DNA of 64,000 nucleotides, from contig NC_057804.1 in NCBI RefSeq assembly GCF_018294505.1, positions 256,475,251 through 256,539,250 on the forward strand, in the 5' to 3' direction. This document shows positions 35,904 through 46,873 of this stretch, one piece after another. The DNA is from Triticum aestivum. Taxonomy: Eukaryota > Streptophyta > Magnoliopsida > Poales > Poaceae. Positions within the stretch are counted from its first letter, which is position 1; every line of letters begins with the position of its first letter. The notes beneath the pieces are model-generated. The model searched no databases. It was not told where the DNA came from and worked only from the letters and a program-made list of their open reading frames with translations. The position numbers and the translations under genes were made by a program.

Positions 35904-37024
35904 CCCCCAAGCCTGCGCCTCTCTCGGAGAAGGACGGGCTCATTAGGCCACCGCCGTCTCTGATCTGGATGAGGTTGGCGCTGGTGCCTGATGGCCCACT
36001 GTTGATGATGGTGTCTGCCGATGCGGTTCCTGTAGTTAGGACTCCTTAGGATATGCGTCTTTTGTCCCCGCGAGGAGCCATGAACACACCCCGTGGGGGA
36101 TTGTAAGGTGTCTGTAGATCCTTTTGTCAATATGATCCTCATTATGAATCAGTGCGAAGTGGTTATTCTGTCTTATCTTAGTTTCTTCCTGCTAGACCTC
36201 ATGAGGGCTTGGTGCTCTGCGCCGACAGGTCCCAGTCCCAAGGCGACTTCAGTCGTCGCTGGTATGCCAGGTCGCGATGTCGTGGTCAATGCCAGGAGGT
36301 GAGCGGCTCGGGGCTCGGTAAGAGCCCCTGAGTCACGATGCTCAGGAGGTCCCCCTTGGCGCTCAAGCAGCCATCATTCAGTGAGAAAGGAGAGCGACGT
36401 TGCTAAGACGGAATGGTATCAGGTGTGGGGACGGTGCTGCGATAGCTAGTGTTCCCGGAGAGTGACTTATCTCAAGGGTCAGGAACGCTTCCTGGCGCGG
36501 CGCTAAGTCCGTTTCGTGGCCGTCAGAGGATTGTTTGGCGAGGTCACCACGTGCTTCTCCCCTCCCGCGCTCGCTCCCCTTTCTGCTCTACGTCCTCGGG
36601 TCCCGGCCCTCGAGCAAGTCTCAGCCGTCGCTGGCATGCTAGGTCATGATGCCATGGACATGGCCAAAGGGTGAGGGCTGGAGAACCAGTAGGAGCTCTG
36701 AGTCGTGATGCTCAGGCCCACCCTTTAACGTGCAAGCGGTTTGCATGGACGAGGGCGAAAAAGATGCTGTGGGGGCCTCGCATGACGATGCTCCTGGGGG
36801 AACCCTGTAGGCTCATCACGGAAGAAACGAGAGTTCGTCGCGACAAACGACGGTCAGCCGTTAGTTGCCTTGGAGAGGCGGTGAGGCACGAAAGGCTTGG
36901 CGAGGTGTGCTGGTTCACCCGTGATCCAGCTTGGGACTCACGGGGCCTCATCCCAAGGCGGGTTGCAACCGGCGCTGGGCCTTATCTTGGAGTGTGTTCC
37001 TGCAAATTTGGCTAGATGCCGATG
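35904..37024. other. Element C region between the antisense frame and the tandem array
   Basis: GC-rich, with no supported gene. It includes two diverged copies of the downstream 170-bp unit (about 36189-36360 and 36596-36740). The part after 35903 may serve as the 3' end of the antisense transcript. Confidence 0.5.
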
Positions 37025-37520
37025 CTCTACGTCCTCGGGTCCCAGCTCTCGGGCTGGTCTCAGCCGTCGCTGGTATGCTGGGGCGCGATGCCGTGGGCAG
37101 ACCAGAGGGTGAGGGCCGGAGAGCCGGTAGGAGCCCTGAGTGGCGATGCTCAGGCACCCCCCCTTTAACGCGCAAGCTGGTTTAGATGACAATACTCTAC
37201 GTCCTCGGGTCCCGGTTCTCGGGCTGGTCTCAGCCGTCGCTGGTGTGCCGGGGCGCGATGCCGTGGGCAGACCAGAGGGTGAGGGCCGGAGAGCCGGTAG
37301 GAGCCCTGAGTCGTGATGCTCAGGCACCCCCCCCTTTAATGCGCAAGCTGGGTTAGATGTCGAAACTCTACGTCCTCGGGTCCCGGCTCTCGGGCTGGTC
37401 TCAGCCGTCGCTGGTGTGCCGGGGCGCGATGCCGTGGGCAGACCAAAGGGTGAGGGCCGGAGAGCCGGTAGGAGCCCTGAGTCGCGATGCTCAGGCACCC
37501 CCCCTTTAATGCGCAAGCTT
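37025..37520. repeat. 170-bp tandem repeat array in element C
   Basis: Units starting CTCTACGTCCTCGGGTCC begin at 37025, 37195 and 37366, with periods of 170 and 171. They are nearly identical to each other, and more diverged copies lie upstream. The minus-strand frame of 228 residues across it is an artefact of repetition. Confidence 0.9.
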
Positions 37521-37613
37521 GCGAAATCTAGGAAGAAGAAAGGTACCATGAACTGGCACCAAATAACAAGCATGACGGGTTGAAAACACGGCCCTAAGAT
37601 AAATGCAAGAGGG

Positions 37614-37800
37614 GTACATGCCACTAGGTCTGACCAGAGCGGCTTGGGGATAATGCAGCCCGAGGGGTGCCCCCAGCAGAGTGAGCTAAGAACATGAAAT
37701 AAAAGAGATACATGCCACAGGGACGGACCCAGGCGGCCTGGGAATAATGCAGCCCTGGGGGCGCTCCCAGCTGGAAATGAAACTAGAAAGATGTCACCTG
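37614..37800. repeat. Two-copy 95-bp tandem repeat in element C
   Basis: Units starting TACATGCCAC begin at 37614 and 37709 and share GGATAATGCAGCCC and a following GGGG...GCnCCCAGC. The copies are moderately diverged. Confidence 0.75.
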
Positions 37801-37861
37801 ATGATGCTGAAGACGAAGGGGTGTTGATGTAGCAGACTCGGTGGGCTGCGGAGGCAGATCC

Positions 37862-38299
37862 TCACGAGCCCCCAGGCCCTGGGGCCTTGGGAGGCTCCAG
37901 AGGCGCTGGTGGCTCCTCGCGGACCATCTCCATCTCCACCAGGGCTGCGGAACGCCTGACCTCTTGAGCCTCCAGGATGGCCCTCATGATGTGCCGGTAC
38001 GTAGCAGCCGCGTTCGGCAAGCCGTAAGGCATGCGAACGTAGCTGTGGGGTGGGCCCTCGCAGCGTCCCACTCGCGACGGCCAGAGGCGCTCCTGAGATG
38101 CGGCTTGGTTGAGCCCTGGTATGTCGATGCATACGCGCAGCCCACCATCCTCTCCTAGATGGGGGGCCACAGTGGGTAAGCGGTGGCTGCCTCTCATGAC
38201 CCTTGACTCCTGTAACTCCTGAATGGCCTTGCTGATGAACTCCTGAGGGTTTGGCCTCCTTGCCTTGCTCCTTCTTGATGGAAACGCGCTTCGAAGCAT
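37862..38299 (-). pseudogene. Truncated reverse transcriptase stub of element C
   Basis: Minus-strand reading shows LRVCIDIPGLNQAASQE, an RT motif, then after only 15 residues SYVRMPYGLPNAAATYRHIM, a motif that normally lies some 50 residues further on. The stretch between, including the first catalytic Asp block, is missing. No FVDD or YVDD motif follows. The frame then becomes Pro-rich and stops. Integrase is absent, so the element cannot copy itself. Confidence 0.7.
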
Positions 38300-38406
38300 G
38301 CCTCCATGTGGTGCCCAAGCGCCTCCCTCGTGACCTTGGCGAGGTCGACGGCCCTCCAGGGGAGAGCCCCGGAGCCCTGCCTGAGGATGGCACCAGGCAC
38401 GCTTCC

Positions 38407-39090
38407 CTATGCGATGGTAGGAGGTTCCCCCTCAGCAGGCGCGGGCCCAGAGGGTCCTACCTCCTGAGGGGCCGGGCTGGTCGATGTCTTCTTCTTCTTG
38501 GGGGCGGCCTCGGGAAGCCTCCTGCTTCCCCGATCCGGGTCTTCCAGTGATGCAGCCTGAAAGGCTCTCTCTAGGGAGCAGACTACGTCTCTCTCTTTGC
38601 AGGGCACCGTGATGACCCCGCCACTTCCTGGCATCTTGAGGACGTTGTAGCCGTGGTGGGTTACGGACATGAACTTGGCCAGCGCTGGGTACCCGAGGAT
38701 GGCGTTGTACGGCAGGCGAATGTGGGCGACGTCGAAGTCGATGAGCTCGGTGCGGTAGTTGTCGCGTGCCCCGAAGGTGTCAGGGAGGCGGACCTGCCCG
38801 ATCGGGGCCGTGGAGCCGTCGGTGACTCCGGAGAAAGGCTTGGTGGGCTGAAGCTGACTGTAGGGTACTTGGAGATTGTTGAATGTTTCCACGGACAGGA
38901 CATTGAGCCCTGCCCCGCCATCGATGAGGGTCTTGGTGACTAGCACGTTGCTGATGATTGGGGAACAAAGCATCGGGAGGACTCCGACTGTGGCCGCACA
39001 CTTGAGCTGATCCGTTGAGCTGAACGTGATGGCACACACCGACCACCTGAGAGGGCGCGTGGCCTCGAGCTTGGGGAGGACCGCATTCAC
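38407..39090 (-). CDS. Protease region of element C
   Basis: This frame holds a retropepsin-like core: VTKTLIDGGAGLNVLSVETF with the catalytic Asp, then LPYNAILGYPALAKFMSV, the usual second part of Gypsy proteases. DGGAG in place of DTGA is common in the Tat lineage. The Lys- and Pro-rich tail (PKKKKTSTSPAPQE) leads toward the missing RT. The frame lies downstream of gag and ends at 38407. It would cut the polyprotein. Whether it is read as a fusion with gag is unclear because about 280 bases with stops lie between. Confidence 0.6.
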   Translation of the reverse strand: MNAVLPKLEATRPLRWSVCAITFSSTDQLKCAATVGVLPMLCSPIISNVLVTKTLIDGGAGLNVLSVETFNNLQVPYSQLQPTKPFSGVTDGSTAPIGQVRLPDTFGARDNYRTELIDFDVAHIRLPYNAILGYPALAKFMSVTHHGYNVLKMPGSGGVITVPCKERDVVCSLERAFQAASLEDPDRGSRRLPEAAPKKKKTSTSPAPQEVGPSGPAPAEGEPPTIA

Positions 39091-39372
39091 TTCGCAGGCG
39101 AACTGCTTGAAGATGCGCTGAGAGGCTGGGGCTTGAGCTCCGCCTAGGATGCAGACGATCGCACGTGGTTCCTGGAAGCCTCTAGCCCCTTCGTCCTGAT
39201 GACGGTCCTCATTTCTCCTTGGCTGCGGCGGTAGCGGAGGGAGGCCTGCGTTACCTTGCGGGCGATCCTCGCGATGCTGATCCCTCTAGCCTCCCTCGCG
39301 AGGCGGGTCATGCCAGCGATCCTTGCGAGGTTGGTCGCGCCACCCTTGACGTGGGCCGCGGTCTTCCCAGCA

Positions 39373-40893
39373 TCATGCATTCCTTCCTCCTCCTCGGCCG
39401 TAGCCCCGGTCATTGCGGTCGGGACGCCAGCCAGTCCGTCCTTCACGCACGGCCCTGAGCTCTTGGCATTCATTGGTGTTGTGGGTGCGGAGGTCGTGGT
39501 ACACGCAGTACCGACTGCCCTTGGAGGATTCGGGCTGATCTCTGCCCTGCTTGGTGTCTGGTTCTGCCGCGAGCACGGCAGCCCCCTTGCGCTTCACGTC
39601 CTTGGCCTTGGGCTTCTTTTCTTCAGGGTCTGCGGCAGGCAATTCGAGGAGGGAGAGACGCCCTTCCTCAGCCCTGGCGAACTTGGTCGCCAGGTTGAAC
39701 AGCTCCAAGGAAGTGCATGGATCTTCATGCATTGCGAGCTCCTCCTTCATCTTGACGTCACGCACGCTGTCAGAGAAGGCTGAGATGATGGCCTCCTCGG
39801 TCACCTTGGGAATCTTGAGGCACGCGTTGTTGAAGCGCTGGATGTACTTCTGCAGGGTTTCCTCCGGTTGTTGCTTGATGTGGTGCATGTCGCTCACGGC
39901 GGGTGGCCGGTCGCGAGTACCCTGGAAGTTGGCGACGAAGCGGGTGCGCATCTCATCCCAGGAGGAGATCATGCCTGGGGCCAGGTTTAGAAGCCAGGTG
40001 CAGGCCCCGTCCTTGAGAGCCATGGGAAACCAGTTCGCCATGACCTTCTCGTCTCCGTTGGCAGCCTCGATGCCCAGCTCGTAGAGCTGGAGGAACTCTG
40101 CAGGGTCTGCCGTGCCGTCATAGCGAGGAGGCAGGTCTGGCTTGAACTTGCTGGGCCACGCGACGGTGCGTAGCTCGGTGGTGAAGGCGCGGCAGCTCGC
40201 TGTGGCCACATGAGGCCTTGGAGGACGAAGGGCTCGGCCTTGCGGGTCCCCGTGCACCGTAGCTGGGTTGAGCGCGGGGTCTTGACGTGCTGGAGCAGGA
40301 GCATGGTCGGGACGAGCCGGAGCAGGGAGCGCTCGGGCAGCTTCTCGAGGGCGTGGGACCTCTTGGCAGCTCTGCTCCTGCCACGCTGGTTCCTGACGGG
40401 GCGGGTTCCGCTCAGGGGCCGCGCGCCTTGGAGCCAGGGCACCTTCTTGAGGAGGAGGAGGCTGAGGCGCCCCAGGAGCTTCATTGCCCGCGCATGGCGG
40501 GGCGTGGTGCAGCGAGAAAGATGGCGCGGGGGAGCCCCCAACGGCGCGGACGGGTTCGGCGATTCGGTCGAGCCACTCTTCGTAGACGTCGTCGACTGGG
40601 CGGTAGCACAGGAGCTCGTTTGCCGCGATGAGCGCAGCTCGAGCCTCCATGGCCGCGCGGGGCGCGCGGGATGAAGAACCAGCGGGGGTGAGCGAGGGCG
40701 TAGCGGTGCGGCCGTATCGCCTCATGGACGGGTGCTGGTACGATGCTTGCTGCTCGTTACTTGCCGGGCCGGTGTCGGCGTTGATGGTAGGCGACGGGGA
40801 ACGATGAGGGCGCCCGCCGACGGGAGCCGTCTGGGCGACGCGGGAAGTGAGGGCGGCTCGGTGCTCAGCGCGAACCCGGCGTGCGTCAGACAT
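39373..40893 (-). CDS. Gag of element C
   Basis: The first ATG after the primer site is at 40891-40893 (MSDARRVRAEHRAALTS). The frame stays open for about 506 codons. The N-terminal part is rich in Pro, Ala and Arg. The retrotransposon gag core follows (KFKPDLPPRYDGTADPAEFL, MALKDGACTWLLNLAPG, SSWDEMRTRFVANFQGT). A zinc-knuckle-like CVYHDLRTHNTNEC and an Arg/Gly-rich end (DRGYGRGGGRNA) suit nucleic-acid binding. Gag assembles the particle. This frame is intact, which is notable beside the broken pol. Confidence 0.75.
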   Translation of the reverse strand: MSDARRVRAEHRAALTSRVAQTAPVGGRPHRSPSPTINADTGPASNEQQASYQHPSMRRYGRTATPSLTPAGSSSRAPRAAMEARAALIAANELLCYRPVDDVYEEWLDRIAEPVRAVGGSPAPSFSLHHAPPCAGNEAPGAPQPPPPQEGALAPRRAAPERNPPRQEPAWQEQSCQEVPRPREAARALPAPARPDHAPAPARQDPALNPATVHGDPQGRALRPPRPHVATASCRAFTTELRTVAWPSKFKPDLPPRYDGTADPAEFLQLYELGIEAANGDEKVMANWFPMALKDGACTWLLNLAPGMISSWDEMRTRFVANFQGTRDRPPAVSDMHHIKQQPEETLQKYIQRFNNACLKIPKVTEEAIISAFSDSVRDVKMKEELAMHEDPCTSLELFNLATKFARAEEGRLSLLELPAADPEEKKPKAKDVKRKGAAVLAAEPDTKQGRDQPESSKGSRYCVYHDLRTHNTNECQELRAVREGRTGWRPDRNDRGYGRGGGRNA

Positions 40894-40943
40894 GGTCGTG
40901 ACGGTCGGAGAAGAACAGGGCACGGAAGACGAATTCCAGCGCA

Positions 40944-40961
40944 CCCCTACCTGGCGCGCCA
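40944..40961 (-). other. Primer-binding site of element C
   Basis: Element sense TGGCGCGCCAGGTAGGGG starts two bases after the LTR end. I do not assign the tRNA. The TGGCGCGCCAG form is usual for Tat-type elements of grasses. Confidence 0.7.
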
Positions 40962-40963
40962 AA

Positions 40964-41837
40964 TGTCGGATTTAAGGTTCCGGCAGACCCTTGAGGTTCG
41001 AACACTGGGGTGCGCGCGGAGGTTTCGCCTTCTACCTACCCGTTCTTCACCGAATCGCTAGGATCTACACTACGAGAAGAACAACACAAGAGACACATGA
41101 TTTATACTGGTTCAGGCCACCATTGTGGTGTAATACCGTACTCCAGTGTGTGGTGTGGTAGATTGCCTCTTGGTCCAATGATGAACAATACAAGGAAGAA
41201 CAGCCTCGCGAGGGTCTGTTCTTGTGGTCTCTCTCTCTTTGCCGGTCGGATGGATCGATCTCTCTACCCTGTGGGTGGCTAGTCCTATTTATAGGCGAAG
41301 GTCCTGGGCCTCTTCCCAAATATTAAGCGGGAAGGGCGCCAACAATTGGCCAATTTGAAGGGGAACATCTAGTACACTTATCCTGACTAAAGTTGGTCCT
41401 CGCCTGTCAAAGGCTCTGGTGGTGACGCCAACTTGGGCTCCACGGTGACCTCCATCCTGCCGTTAGACTGGTCTTGGTGTTGTTGCTCCGAGATGGATGC
41501 CTTTGCTTGATGCTCCCGCCTGCGCTTGCTCCCCTTTGCTTGATGCTCCTGCCTGCGCTTGATGCTCCCGCCTGCGCGGGCTGGCGTCCTTGGTCATCAT
41601 GGCTTGCGTCATGGGCACCTCGCGAGGTACCCCGCCTTGAACTCTCCGCCTCCTCGTGAGCCAGCCTGACGAGGCCGTGCTTGAGGAAGCTCGTTGTCGT
41701 CCGCCCCGTGAGGCTTGGCCCCTCGCGAGGGTCTTGAGCTTGTGCTGATGAAGATGGGCCGTGTTGGGCCCCCTTCGAGCCACGCTGCAGGCCGCAGGCA
41801 GGAAAGTCTGGGGACCCTCGTTCCCAGAACGCCGACA
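40964..41837 (-). repeat. 5' LTR of element C (874 bp)
   Basis: Same ends as the other LTR. TATAAATA on the minus strand is at 41286-41293. It has a local tandem of TTGATGCTCCnGCCTGCGC units (about 41505-41580) that differs from the matching part of the 3' LTR. Confidence 0.85.
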
Positions 41838-42621
41838 AGCTCCAAGTAAAGTTACCAATAGACGAAGACGAAAGAGGGGATGCCTTCCGAGGCATCCCCA
41901 ATCTTAGGCTTTTGGTTGTCCTTGGATTATCTTGGGGTGCCATGGGCATCCAAAAGATTAGGCTCTTGCCACTCCTTATTCCATAGTCCATCAAATCTTT
42001 ACCCAAAACTTGAAAACTTCACAACACAAAACTCAACAGGAAATCGTTTAAGCTCCGTTAGTGCAAGAAAGAAAAACCACCACATAAGGTACTGTAATGA
42101 ACTCATTATTTATTTATATTGGTGTTAAACCTACTGTATTCCAACTTCTCTATGGTTCATAGCCCCTGATACTAGCCATAGATGCATCAAAATAAGCAAA
42201 CAACACACGAAAAACAGAATCTGTCAAAAACAAATCAGTCTGTAGAAATCTATAACTTTGGAATACTTTTGGAACTCTAAAAATCCTACAGAAATAGGAA
42301 GTCCTGGTAAATTTGTCTGTTGACCTACTGCAAAAAGAATCAATTCAAAATCATGTTTATGTGATTTACTAAAATTATTCTCGCGCGTGCAAAAGTTTCT
42401 GTTTTTCAGCAGAATCAAATTAACTATCACCGTAGGTTATCCTATAGGTTCTACTTGGCACAAACACTAATTAAAACATAAAACCACATCTAAACAGAAG
42501 CTAGATAAATTATTTATTTCTAAACAGAATCAAAAATCAAGGAACAAAAATAAAATTGGGTTGCCTCCCAACAAGGGCTATCGTTTAACACCCCTTGGTA
42601 GGCATAAGAGCGAGAATAGAT
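41838..42621 (-). other. 3' non-coding region of element B, proximal part
   Basis: AGCTC (41838-41842) is the right copy of the duplication by element C. The rest has no gene and matches the 3' region of element A in reverse (for example 41840-42060 with 7260-7460). The TTGTTGGGAGGCAACCC motif lies just past the protease stop. Confidence 0.65.
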
Positions 42622-43262
42622 CTACGTATTGCCATCTTTGGTATTCAATTCATAATTGGCTCGCATAATAGATTCATAAGGTAATTTGACTTTCTTTCTA
42701 GGTAAGTATTCCATGCCTTTCCTTAATGGAAATTGGAATCTAATATTCCCTTCCTTCATATCAATAATTGCACCAATCGTTCTAAGGAAAGGTCTACCAA
42801 GAATAATAGGACATGAAAGATTGCAATCTATATCAAGAACGATAAAATCTATAGGAAGATAATTCCTATTTGCAACAATAAGAACATCATTAATCCTTCC
42901 CATAGGTTTCTTAATAGTGGAATCCGCAAGTTTAAAGAGCAATCATCAAAATCATGGAAACCTAGCACATCACATAAAGTTTTCGGAATCGTGGAAACAC
43001 TAGCACCCAAATCACACAAAGCATAGCATTCATGATCTTTAATTTTAATTTTTATAGTAGGTTCCCACTCATCATAAAGTTTTCTAGGTATACAAACTTC
43101 CAACTCAAGTTTTTCTTCATAAGATTGCGTCAAAGCATCGACAATATGTTTGGTTAAAGCTTTATTTTGACTATAAGCATGAGGAGAATTCAACACGGAT
43201 TGCAACAAGGAAATACAATCTACTAAAGAACAATTATCATAATTAAATTCCTTGTAATCCAA
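42622..43262 (-). pseudogene. Protease region of element B, frameshifted
   Basis: The frame 43262-42849 gives CYALCDLGASVSTIPKTL, with the catalytic Asp in the DLG form usual for Athila. A frameshift near 42940 passes to the frame 42942-42622 (RINDVLIVANRNYLPIDFIV, CPIILGRPFLRTIGAIIDM), which ends in a stop. No RT follows; the next sequence is untranslated. It would process gag. Confidence 0.75.
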
Positions 43263-43334
43263 AATAGTGGGTTCATTTCTAAGTAAAGTTTTGACCTCTC
43301 CAATCCCACTTTTACCAAATTTAGCATCAAGACC

Positions 43335-44669
43335 TCAAAATTCTGAATCATTGGGACGCATTTTAACTAAAGTTGACTCATCTCCAGTCCCATCGTTATC
43401 AAGATTCATATTGCAAAACAAAGATTTAATAGAGTACACATCAATAAATTTTAGATCTTCATCAATATTTTCATGGAAACTAGGAGAAAACGCTTTCACA
43501 AAGCAATCTTTCTTAGCACGCATCCTAGCGGTTCTTTCTTTGCACTCATCAATGGAAATTCTCATGGCTTTGAGAGACTCATTGATAACATGCTTAGGTG
43601 GAATAGATCTAAGCTTCAAAGAATCAACATCAATAGAAAGTCCATCAACGTTCCTAGCCAATTCATCAACTTTAAGCAATTTTTCTTCAAGCAAAGCATT
43701 GAAATTCTTTTCAGAGATCTTAAATTCTTTAACACTATTCTCAAAATCAGAGGGCATCTTATTAAAATTTCCATAAGAGTTGTTGTAGGAATTACCATAA
43801 CTATTATACGAATTACTAGGAAACGGCCTAGGATTAAAGTTTCCTCTATACACGTTGTTACCAAAATTATTCCTACCAACAAAATTCATATCCATAGATT
43901 TATTATTATTCTCAATCAAAGTAGACAAAGGCATATCATTGGGATCAATAGGAGCACTGTTAGTAGCAAACAATTTCATAAGCTCATCCATCTTTCCACT
44001 TAAAACATTAATCTCTTCTATCGCATGAACCTTTTTACTAGTAGATCTTTCGGTGTGCCATTGAGAATAATTAACCATAATATTACCTAGGAGTTTAGTA
44101 GCTTATCCTAAGGTGATTTCCATAAAAGTGCCTCCCGCGGCCGAATCTAAAAGATTTCTAGAAGCAAAATTCAATCCGGCATAAAATTTTTGTAAGATCA
44201 TCCATAAATTCAAACCATGTGTAGGGCAATTGCGAGTCATTAATTTCATTCTTTCCCAAGATAGGGCAACATGCTCATGATATCGTTGTTTAAAATTCAT
44301 AATATCATTTCTAAGAGAGATGATCTTAGCGGGAGGAAAATTCTTTGATATAAAAGCATCTTTGCACTTATTCCATGAATCAATACTATTTTTAGGCAAA
44401 GACGGAAACCAAGTTTTAGCATGATCTCTAAGTGAAAACGGAAATAACTTCAATTTAACAATATCATTATCCATGTCTTTCTTCTTTTGCATATCACACA
44501 AATCAACAAAGTTGTTTAGATGAGTAGCGGCATCTTCACTAGGAAGGCCGGAGAATTGATCTTTCATAACAAGATTCAATAAAGCATCATTGATTTCACA
44601 AGATTCAGCATCGTAACAATTATTGTTGGTATTGGAAAAGTCACACAATTTGGTATTATCTTGCGCCAT
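43335..44669 (-). pseudogene. Gag of element B, one stop
   Basis: The start is MAQDNTKLCDFSNTNNN at 44669. The gag core (FSLRDHAKTWFPSLPKNSID, RNDIMNFKQRYHEHVALSWE) runs to a TAA near 44103. The same frame then continues from 44099 (MVNYSQWHTERSTSKKVHAI) through an Asn/Tyr/Gly-rich part (SNSYNSYGNSYNNSYGNF) and a Lys/Glu-rich part to a stop at 43335. It makes the particle shell. One stop in the middle and one at the end separate it from the protease frame. Confidence 0.75.
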
Positions 44670-44864
44670 CGTAACATGCAATCCAACACACAAGCACACA
44701 AAAAGGCAAGCGAAAAGGAGAGGCGAACAGGAAAGAGAGGGCGAATAAAATGACAAGGGTGGAGTGGGGGAGAGGAAAACGAGAGGCAAATTGCAAATAA
44801 TGTAATGCGAGGGAGATGAGTTTGTGATGGGTACTTGATATGTCTTGACTTGAGAGAAGACCTC

Positions 44865-44880
44865 TCCGGCAACGGCGCCA
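44865..44880 (-). other. Primer-binding site of element B (tRNA-Asp type)
   Basis: Element sense TGGCGCCGTTGCCGGA lies 12 bases after the LTR. It matches the tRNA-Asp 3' end for at least 15 bases. The leader of about 195 bases to the gag ATG has no gene. Confidence 0.8.
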
Positions 44881-44892
44881 AAAAACCTTCTT

Positions 44893-45581
44893 GCTACCTC
44901 TTGAGCACTGCATTGGTTTTCCATTGAAGAGGAAAGGGTGATGCAGCAAAGTAGTGTAAGTATTTCCCTCAGTTTTTGAGAACAAGGTATCAATCCAGTA
45001 GGAGGCTCCTCAAAAGTCCCTCCTACCTACACAAAGAAACAAGATCCTCACAACCAACGTGATAAAGGGGTTGTCAATCCCTTCATGGTAACTTGCGAAA
45101 GTGAGATCTGATAGAGATAATAAGAGAAGGTAAATATTTTTGGTATTTTTATGATATAGATTAGAAAGTAAAGATGCAAATAAAAGTAGATCGAAAACTT
45201 ATATGATAAAAGATAGACCCGGGGGCCATAGGTTTCACTAGTGGCTTCTCTCAAGATCGCATAAGTATTACGGTGGGTGAAAAAATTAATGTCGAGCAAT
45301 TGATAGAAAAGGGCATAGTTATGAGAATATCTAGGCATGATCATGTATATAGGCATCACGTCCGCAACAAGTAGATCGAAACATTCTGCATCTACTACTA
45401 TTACTCGACACATCGACCGACTCCTGCCTGCGTCTAGAGTATTAAGTTCATAGGAACAGAGTAACACATTCAACAAGATGACATGATGTAGAGGGATAAA
45501 CTCAAGCAATATGATATAACCCCCATCTTTTTATCCTCGATGGCAACAATACAATACTTGCATTGCTGACCAGGCTGTCAC
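44893..45581 (-). repeat. 5' LTR of element B, inner part
   Basis: It starts TGCTACCTCTTGAG on the plus strand and runs to GTCAC (45577-45581), the target duplicated by the nested Copia. It continues at 54311. Confidence 0.85.
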
Positions 45582-46795
45582 TGAAGGAAATATGCCCTAG
45601 AGGCAATAATAAAGTTATTATTTATTTCCTCATATCATGATAAATGTTTATTATTCATGCTAGAATTGTATTAACCGGAAACATGATACATGTGTGAATA
45701 CATAGACAAACATATAGTCACTAGTATGCCTCTACTTGACTAGCTCATTAATCAAAGATGGTTATGTTTCCTAACCATAGACATGTGTTGTCATTTGATT
45801 AATGGGATCACCTCATTAGAAGAATGATGTGATTGACATGACCCATTCCGTTAGCCTAGCACTTGATCGTTTAGTATACTGCTATTGCTTTCTTCATGAC
45901 TTATACATGTTCCTGTAACTATGAGAAATATGCAACTCCCGTTTACCGGAGGAACACTTTGGGTACTACCAAACGTCACAACGTAACTGGGTGATTATAA
46001 AGGAGTACTACAGGTGTCTCCGAAGGTACATGTTGAGTTGGCGTATTTCGAGATTAGGTTTTGTCACTCCGATTGTCGGAGAGGTATCTCTGGGCCCTCT
46101 CGGTAATGCACATCATTATAAGCCTTGCAAGCAATGTGACCAAATGAGTTGGTTACGGGATGATGCATTACGGAACGAGTAAAGAGACTTGCCGGTAACG
46201 AGATTGAACTAGGTATTGGATACCGACGATCAAATCTCGGGCAAGTAACATACCGATGACAAAGGGAACAACGTATGTTGTTATGCGGTTTGACCGATAA
46301 AGATCTTCGTAGAATATGTAGGAACCAATATGGGCATCCAGGTCCCGCTATTGGTTATTGACCGAGAATGGTTCTAGGTCATGTCTACATAGTTCTCGAA
46401 CCCGTAGGGTCCGCACGCTTAACGTTACGATGACAGTTTTATTATGAGTTTATAAGTTTTGATGTACCGAAGTTTGTTCGGAGTCCCGGATGTGATCACG
46501 GACATGACGAGGAGTCTCGAAATGGTCGAGACATAAAGATTGATATATTGGAAGCCTATGTTTGGACATCGGAAAGGTTCCGGGTGAAATCGGGATTTTA
46601 CCGGAACACCGGGGGGTTACCGGAACCCTCCCGGGGGTTAATGGGCCTTAGTGGGCCATGAGGGAGAAGAGGAGGGCCGGCCAGGGCAGGCCGCGCGCCC
46701 CCTCCCCCCTAGTCGAATAGGACAAGGAAGGGGGGGGCGGCGCCCCCTCTCCTCTTTCCCCTCCCCCCTTTCCTTCTCCACCAAGGCAAGAGGGG

Positions 46796-46826
46796 GGAGT
46801 CCTACTCCCGGTGGGAGTAGGACTCC
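46796..46826. repeat. Perfect 14-bp inverted repeat (hairpin) upstream of the TATA box
   Basis: GGAGTCCTACTCCC and GGGAGTAGGACTCC are separated by three bases. The same palindrome is at 53788-53818 in the other LTR. It could fold in RNA or serve as a binding site; nothing decides which. Confidence 0.85.
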
Positions 46827-46873
46827 TCCAGGCGCACCCCAAGGGGGCCGGCCGCACCTCCCCCTCCCTCCTT

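Larger units (their letters stand above)
33940..41837 (-). mobile_element. Tat-like Gypsy element C (7,898 bp), non-autonomous, with an antisense extra ORF
   Basis: LTRs of 874 bp each (33940-34813, 40964-41837) run TGTCGG...CCGACA, and AGCTC is duplicated (33935-33939, 41838-41842). Element-sense order is primer site, gag, protease, an RT stub, a repeat-rich region, an antisense reading frame, polypurine tract and 3' LTR. The layout with an extra antisense frame between pol and the 3' LTR is known in Tat-lineage elements such as maize Grande. LTRs differ by about 21 substitutions in 560 bases by hand count. Confidence 0.85.

Noticed and set aside
37025..37520. Array considered as a CRISPR
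   Set aside because: Units are 170 bp and contiguous, with no short repeats separated by unique spacers, and the genome is clearly plant.
36938..37624. A 228-residue minus-strand frame
   Set aside because: It simply translates the 170-bp tandem repeat; the repeated peptide reflects the DNA array, and no start context or domain supports a gene.
45991..46182. A 63-residue frame present twice with identical sequence (also at 52982-53173)
   Set aside because: Identity is explained by the two LTRs being copies of each other; there is no independent evidence for a protein.
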